17,912 nucleotides of DNA from contig JAKCCP010000296.1 of NCBI GenBank assembly GCA_021841985.1, positions 1 through 17,912 on the forward strand, given 5' to 3'. The position numbers and the translations under genes were made by a program. Shown in pieces: positions 6,907 through 14,024 of this stretch; position 1 is the first letter of the stretch; every line of letters starts with the position of its first letter. A model generated the notes under the pieces. It saw only the letters and a list, made by a program, of their open reading frames with translations, was not told the origin of the DNA and did not search any database. The stretch comes from Pseudomonadota bacterium (GTDB lineage Bacteria; Pseudomonadota; Alphaproteobacteria; Acetobacterales; Acetobacteraceae).

Positions 6907-8511
6907 TCAGGGATGCGGAATGATCCCGGGGATCAAATATTGCTGCACCAGCACCAGAAGGCCGAGCAGCAAGGTGAAAAAGATGCTGTGGATGAAGGTG
7001 CGGGCGAAAACCATCCCTTCCTGGCCCTTGAGTTCGGTGGTCGAAACCCCGGTCGCGATGTTCTGCGGCGAGATCATCTTGCCCATGACACCGCCCGAGG
7101 AGTTGGTCGCGGCGATCAGCACCGGATTGAGTTGAAGCTGGTTCGCCGCCACCACCTGGAGATTGCCGAACAGGGCATTCCCCGAGGTGTCGCTGCCCGA
7201 AAGAAAGACCGCGACCCAGCCGAGGAAGGGCGAGACCAGCGGGAACAGGAGGCCGAGGGAGGCGACGCCGAGGCCGAGCGTGTAGGTCATGCCGGAATAA
7301 TTCATCAGGAAGGCGAGCCCGACGATGAGGGCGACGGTGAGAATGGCGATCCGGGTCTGGCGCCAGGTATCGCCGATCGCCTTGACGAAGCCGCCGGGCC
7401 CGATCCCCATCAGCGCCGAAGCGATCACCGCCGCGAGCAGAATGGCGGTGCCGGTGCCGAGCGGCTGGAAATCCCAGATCGCGCCATAGGGCACCTTGTA
7501 GAGGGTGATGAACACCGCCTTGTCGAGGCCCGGCCAGGCGATTTTCCAATCCCCGATCAGGAACACCTTCAAGATCGTCCAGGCGATGACCACGACCGAG
7601 ACCAGGATCCAGGGCATCCAACCCGCCCACGGGCTCAGCGTCTCATGGCGGGCGCCGTCGCGGATGGCGCTCGCGATGGCGTAATCCGGATCATGCGCCG
7701 GGCGCCAGATCTTGAGGAAGGCGACGGTGACGATGAGCGAGACCAGGGAGGAAAGCACGTCGGTCAGGGCGTAGTTGACATAGTTCGAGACCACGAACTG
7801 GGTGAGCGCGAAGCTCGCCCCGGCGACCAGGAGCATCGGCCAGAGAGCGGCGAGCGAGCGCCGCCCGCCATAGAGCGCCATGACGTAGAACGGCAGGATG
7901 AAGGCAAAAACCGGCAATTGCCGCCCGACCATCTGCCCGAGCGGAACCGCCGGCAGATGCGTCACCGCGCCGAGCACGGTGATGGGGACGCCGAGCGCCC
8001 CGAAGGCGACCGGAGCGGTATTGAAAATCAGCGTATAGGTCAACGCCTCGAGCGGCCGGAAGCCGACCATGATGAGGAGCGAACTCGTGATCGCGACCGG
8101 GGTTCCGAACCCGGCGATGCCTTCGAGCAGGGCGCCGAAACAGAACGCGACCACCACCAGAACCACCCGGCGGTCATTGGGAAGATGCACCAGAACCCAG
8201 TCGCGAAACGCATCGAAGCGCCCGGCGGCAACCGCGAGGTTGTAGAGCAGGAGCGCGGTGAAGACGATCCACATCACCGGCCAGAGCGCGAACACGACCC
8301 CGTTGGCGACCGCATCGAGAGCGAGCCCGGCCGGCAATTGCCAGACCCCGATCGCGATCGCGAGGCCGACGATCAACCCGGCGAGCGAGGATTGCCAGGC
8401 CGGCCACCGCGCGATGCCGAGCAAGGCGAGCACGACGGCGATCGGCAGTGCTGCGATCACGAAGGAAAGCGGCAAGCTTCCCGCGACCGGCGTCAATAGC
8501 TGGTTGAACAT
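6907..8511 (-). CDS. L-lactate permease (LctP family), paralog 2
   Basis: This 534-residue inner-membrane LctP-family lactate permease is the closer of the two copies to the family pattern, keeping LLEGIAGFGTPVAI (F135) and NSSGGVMGKMISPQNIATG. It has six extra C-terminal residues (GIIPHP) relative to paralog 1. Hydrophobic segments run through the whole chain, with soluble loops such as LPNDRR and WRPAHDPDY conserved in both copies. The ATG at 8511 follows a GGGGGGAAG purine run; a TTG seven codons upstream is in frame but unlikely. No lldD-type lactate dehydrogenase or LldR-type regulator lies nearby, so substrate assignment rests on family alone. It is flanked by a conserved promoter upstream and a stem-loop terminator downstream. 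Confidence 0.94.
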   Translation of the reverse strand: MFNQLLTPVAGSLPLSFVIAALPIAVVLALLGIARWPAWQSSLAGLIVGLAIAIGVWQLPAGLALDAVANGVVFALWPVMWIVFTALLLYNLAVAAGRFDAFRDWVLVHLPNDRRVVLVVVAFCFGALLEGIAGFGTPVAITSSLLIMVGFRPLEALTYTLIFNTAPVAFGALGVPITVLGAVTHLPAVPLGQMVGRQLPVFAFILPFYVMALYGGRRSLAALWPMLLVAGASFALTQFVVSNYVNYALTDVLSSLVSLIVTVAFLKIWRPAHDPDYAIASAIRDGARHETLSPWAGWMPWILVSVVVIAWTILKVFLIGDWKIAWPGLDKAVFITLYKVPYGAIWDFQPLGTGTAILLAAVIASALMGIGPGGFVKAIGDTWRQTRIAILTVALIVGLAFLMNYSGMTYTLGLGVASLGLLFPLVSPFLGWVAVFLSGSDTSGNALFGNLQVVAANQLQLNPVLIAATNSSGGVMGKMISPQNIATGVSTTELKGQEGMVFARTFIHSIFFTLLLGLLVLVQQYLIPGIIPHP

Positions 8512-8544
8512 GGATATCTTCCCCCCGGACAAGATTCTTATGGC

Positions 8545-8573
8545 TCTTTAAAGTGTTAGTCACGTCTTGTCAC
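8545..8573 (-). promoter_or_regulatory. Putative sigma-70-type promoter of lactate permease 2
   Basis: On the minus strand, GTGACA (-35, 8568-8573), 17 nt and TAAAGA (-10, 8545-8550) end 33 nt before the ATG. The -35 region forms a direct repeat GTGAC-AAGAC-GTGAC. Spacing and flanks match the promoter of paralog 1. Confidence 0.55.
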
Positions 8574-8646
8574 GGGGAGGACGTGGCGTCAGGAATTTCA
8601 TCCGCGGGTTGTGCTTCGGGAGATCACTCCTCTCTCGCCGGCAAGG

Positions 8647-9825
8647 CTACTCGGCCGCCAGAACCGCATCCCGCGGCGGGATATACATCGTGCCCTGGCT
8701 CTGCGCCATCGCCGCCCGCAGCGCCGGGCCAACCGGCGAGGCGGCGGTCGGCCGGCCGTCATAGCCGACCCAGCCATTGCGCTCGTAATCATAGAGCTTG
8801 CAGCGCCTGAGCGTATCGTTGAGCCAGGCGAAGGAGAAGCGCTGATAGACCGCGAGCCCGGGCGAAATGCCGTTGAGCCGTTGCTGGGCCGCATAAAGCT
8901 GATGGTAGGGGATGCGCGGCATCACGTGATGCGCCGGATGCTCGCAAATGTGATGGATGAACACCGCGAACCAGCGCGGGAACGCGAGATGGAGCGAAAT
9001 CTGCTCCATCGGCACGGTTTCCTTGCGGTCCACGGCGCCGTCGAACCAGGGAATATCGGGATGGGTGTGGTGGACGAAGACGGTGAAGGAAAACAGCGTC
9101 TGCCAGACATAGAACGGCACCACGAAGCCAAGGATGAGGGCCGTTACCGCGCCGGTCGAGGAATAGAATGGCGCGCAGGCGAGCAGGGTGAGAAATCCGG
9201 CGAGATAGACCGCGAGGATCGCGAAATACCGCCATGCCGGGGCCAGGAAGCGGGCCGGGAGCAGCGCGGCGCGGGGGAAGAACCGCACCACCCACCAGCG
9301 CTCGATGATGTAGTACGGCGCGAAGCCTAGCCCGAACGGCATGCGATAAAGATGCTCGCGCCAGCGGCGCAAGCGCGGCAGCGCATCATATTCCGCCTTC
9401 GAGAGCGGGGTCCACGAATCCCGGTGGCGGCCATTGTTGAACGGGTGGTGGACGTAATGGTGGTCGTAAACCCAGAGCTGGTAATTATAGAGCCCGGGGA
9501 GAAAGCCCAAGACGCCGGCCAGGCGGTTCTGCCACGGGCGGCGGAAGAGATTGCCATGCGCCGCGTCATGGGCGAGGGTGCCGAGATTGGCGATCTTGAC
9601 GCCGGCGAAAATGCTGAGAAGAATTTTCACCGCGAGCCACGGCACGAACAGAACCCCGGCGATGGCGGACAGATAAAGGCCGTAATCGATCAGGAAATCG
9701 GCGAGCGCGCGGCCGGGTGCCAGCACCAGGTAGGAGGAGAGGGCGCGGCGCAGCGCCTCGCGCGGCACGTGCTGCGGCTCGGTGGCCGGGGACGTTTCGG
9801 CGATGGGAGACGCGGAATCGGCCAT
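8647..9825 (-). CDS. Membrane fatty acid desaturase
   Basis: This is a 392-residue integral-membrane di-iron fatty acid desaturase. The three histidine boxes are present: HDAAH at 86-90, HYVHH at 123-127 (preceded by DH) and HPAHH at 296-300. A further HHTHPDIPW lies near 252-260. Hydrophobic segments around 50-75, 103-115, 200-220 and 225-250 fit the family topology. Such enzymes introduce double bonds into acyl chains; the chain position and carrier cannot be told from sequence. The ATG at 9825 has AGGAGG 6 nt upstream. The frame stays open 29 codons further, but that stretch is made of 17-bp tandem repeats, whose period is not a multiple of three, so it is not coding. It is divergent from lipA, across a 273-bp gap. 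Confidence 0.9.
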   Translation of the reverse strand: MADSASPIAETSPATEPQHVPREALRRALSSYLVLAPGRALADFLIDYGLYLSAIAGVLFVPWLAVKILLSIFAGVKIANLGTLAHDAAHGNLFRRPWQNRLAGVLGFLPGLYNYQLWVYDHHYVHHPFNNGRHRDSWTPLSKAEYDALPRLRRWREHLYRMPFGLGFAPYYIIERWWVVRFFPRAALLPARFLAPAWRYFAILAVYLAGFLTLLACAPFYSSTGAVTALILGFVVPFYVWQTLFSFTVFVHHTHPDIPWFDGAVDRKETVPMEQISLHLAFPRWFAVFIHHICEHPAHHVMPRIPYHQLYAAQQRLNGISPGLAVYQRFSFAWLNDTLRRCKLYDYERNGWVGYDGRPTAASPVGPALRAAMAQSQGTMYIPPRDAVLAAE

Positions 9826-9852
9826 CCTAATCCTCCTTCCTCGGTTTTCACG

Positions 9853-9903
9853 CCCGCCGAACTCCCGTGCCCGCCGAATTCCCGCGCCTGCCGGATTCTC
9901 GTG
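9853..9903. repeat. Three tandem 17-bp repeats in the desaturase leader
   Basis: Units CCCGCCGAACTCCCGTG (9853-9869), CCCGCCGAATTCCCGCG (9870-9886) and CCTGCCGGATTCTCGTG (9887-9903) are adjacent and match at 13 to 15 of 17 positions. They lie 28-78 nt before the desaturase ATG, downstream of its likely promoter, so they are probably transcribed as part of the leader. Confidence 0.75.
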
Positions 9904-9943
9904 CTCGGACAACGCTGGCTTTCGTGCGAACGTCGGTTTGGCC

Positions 9944-9985
9944 GGTCGATTTTATACGACCCTGGCGTGTTTTTCTAACATTATA
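9944..9985 (-). promoter_or_regulatory. Likely promoter region of the desaturase gene
   Basis: This is an AT-rich island in the divergent desaturase/lipA gap. On the minus strand it contains a perfect TATAAT (9980-9985) and, closer to the gene, TATAAA (9951-9956). The second sits inside a dyad, GGTCG-8 nt-CGACC (9944-9961), that could be an operator. No good -35 was found at 17 nt for either box, so which one is used, and whether lipA also starts here, is open. Confidence 0.4.
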
Positions 9986-10098
9986 TGCCGCATGAGCCGC
10001 CACCCCTGGCCGCGACCGCGTTGCGAAGACCGCGGCAAGCGATTATTTCTCGGGCGGACCCCCTCGGCACGCCGGGGGGAAGAGCACAAGCGAGAGCC

Positions 10099-11094
10099 AT
10101 GCGCGTTCTGATCGATCATCGGCGGGGTGGCGCGGTTGCCGCGCCCGGCCCGCGCCACCCCGAGAAAGCCAACCGGCCGGACAACCCGATCGCGCGCAAA
10201 CCCGCCTGGATCCGGGTCAAGGCGCCGACCCATCCGGTCTATCACCAAACCCGCGCGTTGCTGGCCGAAAACCGCCTGCACACGGTGTGCGAGGAGGCCG
10301 CCTGCCCGAATATCGGCGAATGCTGGTCGGTCCGCCACGCCACCATGATGATCATGGGCGATACCTGCACCCGCGCCTGCGGCTTTTGCAATGTCCGCAC
10401 CGGCCAGCCGGGGCCGCTCGATGGCGATGAGCCGGCGCGGGTCGCGGACGCGATCGTGCGGCTCGGGCTCCGCCATGTCGTCATCACCTCGGTCGATCGC
10501 GACGATCTCGCCGATGGCGGCGCGGCGCATTTCGCCGCCGTGATCGGCGCCGTTCGCGCCCGCGCGCCGGACACCACGATCGAGGTGCTGACCCCCGATT
10601 TCCTGCGCAAGGGCGCGGCGTGGCGCCTGGTCGCGGCGGCGCGCCCGGATGTCTTCAACCACAATCTCGAAACCGTGCCGAGACTCTATCCCGCGATCCG
10701 CCCCGGCGCGCGCTATTACCAGTCGCTCCGCCTGCTCGACCGGGTAAAAACCCATGATCCAGAGATTTTCACCAAATCCGGCCTGATGCTCGGCCTCGGC
10801 GAAAGCCGCGCCGAGGTGATGCAGGTGATGGATGATCTGCGCATCGCCGGGGTCGATTTCCTGACCCTCGGCCAGTATCTCCAGCCGACCGTCAAGCACG
10901 CCGCCGTCGATCGTTTCGTGCCCCCCGAGGAATTCGCCGAATACGCGGCGCTCGCCCGCGCCCGGGGGTTCGCCATGGTCGCCGCCTCGCCGCTGACCCG
11001 GAGTTCCTATCACGCCGACGCCGATTTCGCCGCCCTCCGCGCCGCGCGCGCCGAAAGCCTCGCCGAAGGCCTCGCTGAAGGCCCCGGGGGCTAG
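10099..11094 (+). CDS. lipA: Lipoyl synthase
   Basis: LipA is a radical SAM enzyme that inserts two sulfurs into protein-bound octanoyl groups to make lipoyl cofactor on pyruvate and 2-oxoglutarate dehydrogenase and the glycine cleavage system. The 331-residue chain carries both iron-sulfur motifs: the auxiliary cluster C64-x4-C69-x5-C75 ([12 protein letters not shown]) and the radical SAM C90-x3-C94-x2-C97 (CTRACGFC). The conserved C-terminal RSSY (LTRSSYHAD) is also present. The ATG at 10099 gives the usual alphaproteobacterial N-terminus leading into [12 protein letters not shown] and [10 protein letters not shown]. The frame extends 38 codons upstream without family resemblance. It is the first gene of a lipA / COQ10-like / aldolase run, with the next ATG 4 nt after the stop. 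Confidence 0.97.
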   Translation: MRVLIDHRRGGAVAAPGPRHPEKANRPDNPIARKPAWIRVKAPTHPVYHQTRALLAENRLHTVCEEAACPNIGECWSVRHATMMIMGDTCTRACGFCNVRTGQPGPLDGDEPARVADAIVRLGLRHVVITSVDRDDLADGGAAHFAAVIGAVRARAPDTTIEVLTPDFLRKGAAWRLVAAARPDVFNHNLETVPRLYPAIRPGARYYQSLRLLDRVKTHDPEIFTKSGLMLGLGESRAEVMQVMDDLRIAGVDFLTLGQYLQPTVKHAAVDRFVPPEEFAEYAALARARGFAMVAASPLTRSSYHADADFAALRAARAESLAEGLAEGPGG

Positions 11095-11098
11095 CGCG

Positions 11099-11578
11099 AT
11101 GCCGACCCATGCCGAGCGCCGGGTGGTCGGCTATCGGCCGGAGCAGATTTTCGATCTCGTCGCCGATATCGGCAAATATCCCGAGTTCCTGCCCTGGTGC
11201 CTCGGCGCCCGGGTGCGCGCCCAGAGCGAACGCGAGGTGGTCGCCGACCTCACCATCGGCTTCGGCCCGTTTCGCGAAAGTTTCACCAGCCGCGTCGCCC
11301 TCGAGCGGCCGCTTCTCATCCGGGTGCGCTATGAAAACGGCCCCTTCCGCTATCTCAACAACCAATGGCGCTTCGCGCCCGACCCCAGGGGGACGCATGT
11401 CGATTTCTTCGTCGATTTCGAATTCCGCTCGCGGCTACTGCAAGCCGCGATCGGCGTCGTGTTCAACGAGGCGGTGCGGCGCATGGTGAACGCCTTCCTC
11501 AGGCGCGCCGGCGAGGTCTATGGCCCGCCCGAGCGGCAAACCCCCGCCTCCCCCCTGGTCACGGCGGCGAAAACCTGA
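11099..11578 (+). CDS. COQ10/RatA-type START-domain protein
   Basis: The 159-residue polyketide-cyclase/START-superfamily protein is of the COQ10/RatA type. It shows the family opening with an ERRVVGYRPEQIFDLVADIGKYPEFLPWC block, then GPFRESFTSRV and a C-terminal helix with FNEAVRRMVNAFLRRAGEVYG. In mitochondria and Proteobacteria COQ10 homologs bind ubiquinone and support respiratory electron transfer. Some E. coli-based annotation calls the family RatA toxin, but no RatB partner is present here and the setting next to lipA is housekeeping. The gene begins 4 nt after the lipA stop, and its TGA shares one base with the next ATG (TGATG). The last ~15 residues (RQTPASPLVTAAKT) look like an unconserved tail. 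Confidence 0.88.
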   Translation: MPTHAERRVVGYRPEQIFDLVADIGKYPEFLPWCLGARVRAQSEREVVADLTIGFGPFRESFTSRVALERPLLIRVRYENGPFRYLNNQWRFAPDPRGTHVDFFVDFEFRSRLLQAAIGVVFNEAVRRMVNAFLRRAGEVYGPPERQTPASPLVTAAKT

Positions 11579-12648
11579 TGCCCCTCGCGCCCCCCTTGCC
11601 CGACCCCGCTTTGCCGCCGGTCAGGGTGAACCTGTTCTCGGACACCCAGTCGCGCCCGAGCCCGGCGATGCGGGCGGCGATGATGGCCGCCGAGGTCGGC
11701 GACGAGCAGCGCGGCGAGGATCCGACGATCAACGCCCTCTGCGCCCGCATGGCAGACCTCCTCGGCAAGGAGGCGGCGATGTTCCTGCCGTCGGGCACGA
11801 TGTGCAACGAGATCGCCATTCTCACCCATTGCCGCCCCGGCGATGAGATTCTCGCCCATGCGATGTCCCATATCGCGACCAGCGAGGGCGGCGCGCCGTG
11901 GGCGCTGGCCGGGGCGCGGGTGCTCGGCCTTGCCGGCGCGCGCGGGATGTTCGACGCCGCGACCCTGGAGGCGGCGCTGACCCCGCGCGGGTACCGCTAT
12001 GCCGCGCCGCAGACCCTGGTTGCCGTCGAGCAGACGGCGAATTTCGGCGGCGGCAGCGTCTGGCCGCAAGCCGCGCTCGCGGTGGTCGCCGATCTCGCCC
12101 ATCACCGCGGCCTGAAAACCCATATGGACGGGGCGCGGCTCCTCAACGCGGTGGTCGCGAGCGGTGTTTCGGCGGCCGCCATGGCGGCGCCCTTCGATAG
12201 CGTCTGGCTCGATTTCACCAAAGGATTGGGCGCGCCGATCGGCGCCGTGCTCGCCGGCGACGCCGCTTTCATCGATGCCGCCTGGCGCTGGAAGCAGCGC
12301 CTCGGCGGCGCCTTCCGTCAGGGCGGCATCGCCGCCGCCGGCTGTCTTTACGCGCTCGATCACCACGTCGCGCGGCTCGCCGAGGACCACGCCAACGCCG
12401 CCCGTCTCGCCGCCGGTCTCGCCGCCATCGCCGGCCTCGATGTCGAATCGCCGGAGACCAACCTGGTGTTCTTCGAACTCACCACCGGGCTTCCGATCGA
12501 GACCCTGGCCGCGCGGCTCCGCGCGCGTGGCGTCCTGATCAGCGTCTTCGGGCGCGGGCGCGGGCGGGCGGGTGTGCATCTCGACGTCACGCTCGCGGAC
12601 GTCGAGTTCGCGATCGAATCATTTCGCATGGCAGTTGAGGCCGGCTAA
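11578..12648 (+). CDS. Threonine aldolase family PLP enzyme
   Basis: This 356-residue fold-type I PLP enzyme belongs to the beta-eliminating lyase/threonine aldolase family; low-specificity threonine aldolases split threonine to glycine and acetaldehyde. Seen are the N-terminal LFSDTQSRPSPAMRAAM, the EDPT/PSGTMCN cofactor region, HMDGARLLNA (D184, R187), and the probable Schiff-base lysine K215 in DFTKGLGAPIG. GGAFRQGGIAAA follows, then a C-terminal domain with ETNLVFF. The ATG overlaps the previous stop in TGATG, so translation is probably coupled. The frame is open further upstream within the COQ10-like gene but is not coding there. Substrate is inferred from family; related lyases acting on other beta-hydroxy amino acids cannot be excluded. 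Confidence 0.9.
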   Translation: MPLAPPLPDPALPPVRVNLFSDTQSRPSPAMRAAMMAAEVGDEQRGEDPTINALCARMADLLGKEAAMFLPSGTMCNEIAILTHCRPGDEILAHAMSHIATSEGGAPWALAGARVLGLAGARGMFDAATLEAALTPRGYRYAAPQTLVAVEQTANFGGGSVWPQAALAVVADLAHHRGLKTHMDGARLLNAVVASGVSAAAMAAPFDSVWLDFTKGLGAPIGAVLAGDAAFIDAAWRWKQRLGGAFRQGGIAAAGCLYALDHHVARLAEDHANAARLAAGLAAIAGLDVESPETNLVFFELTTGLPIETLAARLRARGVLISVFGRGRGRAGVHLDVTLADVEFAIESFRMAVEAG

Positions 12649-12747
12649 GGGCTTGACCGCGGGCGGGCGGAATGATTAGCGATTGCGGGCCGGCGCATGG
12701 TGCCGGGCAACATAGATTCGTCGCGAGCGACACCAAGGAGAATAAGC

Positions 12748-12978
12748 ATGAAGCGTTTCGTGGTTGCGTTGGCTGCCGTTCTGCTCCTCGCGGGACCGGC
12801 CTTCGCGCAAAGTGACCAGAAGGCCCAGGGCACTCAGCCTCAGACCGACCAGAAGGCCCAGAACGAGCATCATCACAAGATGAAGAAGTCCGCGCACAAG
12901 AAGGCGACCAAGAAGGCGGCTCCGGCGGCGAACGCCGCACCGGCGCCGGCTCCGGCGGCGGGTGGCGCGACGCAGAAC
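12748..12978 (+). CDS. Small exported Lys/His/Ala-rich basic protein
   Basis: The 76- to 77-residue product (stop TGA at 12979-12981) has a textbook signal peptide (MKRFVVALAAVLLLAGPAFA, cleavage after residue 20). The mature part holds a duplicated DQKAQ segment (residues 23-27 and 34-38), a basic HHHKMKKSAHKKATKKA region (41-57) and an Ala/Pro tail. AAGGAG lies 8 nt before the ATG, and a strong terminator follows, so it is probably a single-gene transcript. The composition recalls periplasmic acid-shock (Asr-like) proteins and, less, histone H1-like tails. This is a resemblance in style only, and I claim no family. Confidence 0.72.
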
Positions 12979-13021
12979 TGATCGCGCCGCGAGGCCATTG
13001 GCGAAACGCCACAGCGAAAGG

Positions 13022-13048
13022 CCGGGGGGAAATTTTCCCCCGGTTTTT
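13022..13048 (+). terminator. Rho-independent terminator
   Basis: CCGGGGG (13022-13028), an 8-nt loop GAAATTTT, CCCCCGG (13037-13043) and TTTTT (13044-13048) form a canonical intrinsic terminator about 40 nt after the stop of the small basic protein. It may also slow convergent transcription arriving from cinA, though the minus-strand T-run is weak. Confidence 0.88.
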
Positions 13049-13083
13049 CACTCGGTTTTCCGCATCGAGCGTAGCGCTCGCGT

Positions 13084-13572
13084 TCAGTTGACGAAATCCT
13101 GAAGCAGAATGATCGCTTCCCTCGTCGCGGCCGCCCGGATCTCGTTGCGGCTGCCGAGGAATTTTCGTGACACCGCCCGCGCCTCGCCCGCCCGCGCGAG
13201 GCCGAACCAGACCAGCCCCACCGGTTTTTCAGCACTCCCCCCGCCCGGCCCGGCGATGCCGGTGATGGCGAGCGCGATTTCGGCCGCGGCCCGCGCCATC
13301 GCCCCCGCCGCCATCGCCCGCGCGACCGCCGCGCTGACCGCGCCCTCGGCCGCGATCAGCGCCGCCGGCACGCCGAGCAATTCCGTTTTCGCCGCGTTCG
13401 CATAGGTCACGAACCCGCGCTCGAACACGTCGCTCGCGCCGGCGACGGCGGTGATCAGGGCGGCGACCAGGCCGCCGGTGCAGCTCTCCGCGGTCGCGAC
13501 ACGGAGCCCGCGCGCGCGGAGCAGAGCGACCAGCCCCTCCGCCGCGCGATAGTCGTCCGGATCCGGGATCAT
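13084..13572 (-). CDS. CinA C-terminal-domain protein, NMN amidohydrolase (PncC-type)
   Basis: The 162-residue protein consists only of the CinA C-terminal domain, which in PncC-type enzymes hydrolyses nicotinamide mononucleotide to nicotinic acid mononucleotide and ammonia for NAD salvage. Family blocks seen are VATAESCTGGL (S30 is the expected catalytic serine), FVTYANAAKTELLGV (K62), the AITGIAGPGGG loop and EKPVGLVWFG. The ATG at 13572 has GGAGG 6 nt upstream and overlaps the pgpA stop by 4 nt (ATGA). An in-frame ATG two codons upstream abuts the Shine-Dalgarno sequence and is less likely. There is no N-terminal MoCF-like domain, so this is the short, stand-alone form usual in Alphaproteobacteria. 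Confidence 0.92.
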   Translation of the reverse strand: MIPDPDDYRAAEGLVALLRARGLRVATAESCTGGLVAALITAVAGASDVFERGFVTYANAAKTELLGVPAALIAAEGAVSAAVARAMAAGAMARAAAEIALAITGIAGPGGGSAEKPVGLVWFGLARAGEARAVSRKFLGSRNEIRAAATREAIILLQDFVN

Positions 13573-14024
13573 CGCCATCCTCCCCACGCGAGCACGAGCC
13601 AGAGCACTACCGCCGCTAAGGCGCCGGCGACGAGATCATCGCCCATCACGCCGAGCGCGTCATGGCGGCGGTCGAGCCAGCCGATCGGCCCGGGTTTCCA
13701 GATATCGAACAGCCGGAACAGCGCAAATCCGAGCATGATCGGCCACGGCCGGGGTTCCCCGAGCGGCAGCAGCGCGAGAAATTGCCCGGCGATTTCATCG
13801 ATCACCACCCAGCCCGGATCATCCGCCCCGACCCCGGCGGCGGCGATCGCCCAAACGCCGCTGATCGCCGCCAGAACCACCGCCGCGATCAGCGCCCAAG
13901 GCCCAAGCGAGAGCAGCACGGCGCCGAACAGCGCCGCCAGCAGGCTGGCGAAGGTTCCCGCGGCGCGCGGGAAAAACCCGGCGCCGAAGCCGCTCGCGAT
14001 CGCGCGGGCGATCACCGCCGTCAC
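13569..14024 (-). CDS. pgpA: Phosphatidylglycerophosphatase A
   Basis: PgpA removes the phosphate from phosphatidylglycerophosphate to give phosphatidylglycerol in the inner membrane. The 151-residue chain has four hydrophobic stretches and the family blocks FFPRAAGTFASLLAAL (17-31), DPGWVVIDEIAGQFLAL (69-85, with D76 and E77), LFRLFDIWKPGPI (102-114) and GVMGDDLVAG (125-134). It starts with GTG, whose GTGA overlaps the transglycosylase stop, and its end overlaps the cinA start by 4 nt. The three genes therefore form one translationally coupled operon. Confidence 0.94.
   Translation of the reverse strand: MTAVIARAIASGFGAGFFPRAAGTFASLLAALFGAVLLSLGPWALIAAVVLAAISGVWAIAAAGVGADDPGWVVIDEIAGQFLALLPLGEPRPWPIMLGFALFRLFDIWKPGPIGWLDRRHDALGVMGDDLVAGALAAVVLWLVLAWGGWR

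Noticed and set aside
5131..8499. Two open frames of over 530 codons on the plus strand opposite the lactate permeases, rich in Asp, Glu, Arg and His
   Set aside because: They are mirror images of hydrophobic membrane-protein codons and resemble each other only because the permeases are paralogs.
9825..9912. Upstream start extending the desaturase by 29 residues
   Set aside because: The extra stretch is made of 17-bp repeats that shift frame from unit to unit, and the ATG at 9825 has an ideal AGGAGG at 6 nt.
11099..11578. RatA-type toxin of a toxin-antitoxin system
   Set aside because: No RatB-like partner is present, the gene sits in a lipA operon, and the family fits a ubiquinone-binding COQ10 role at least as well.
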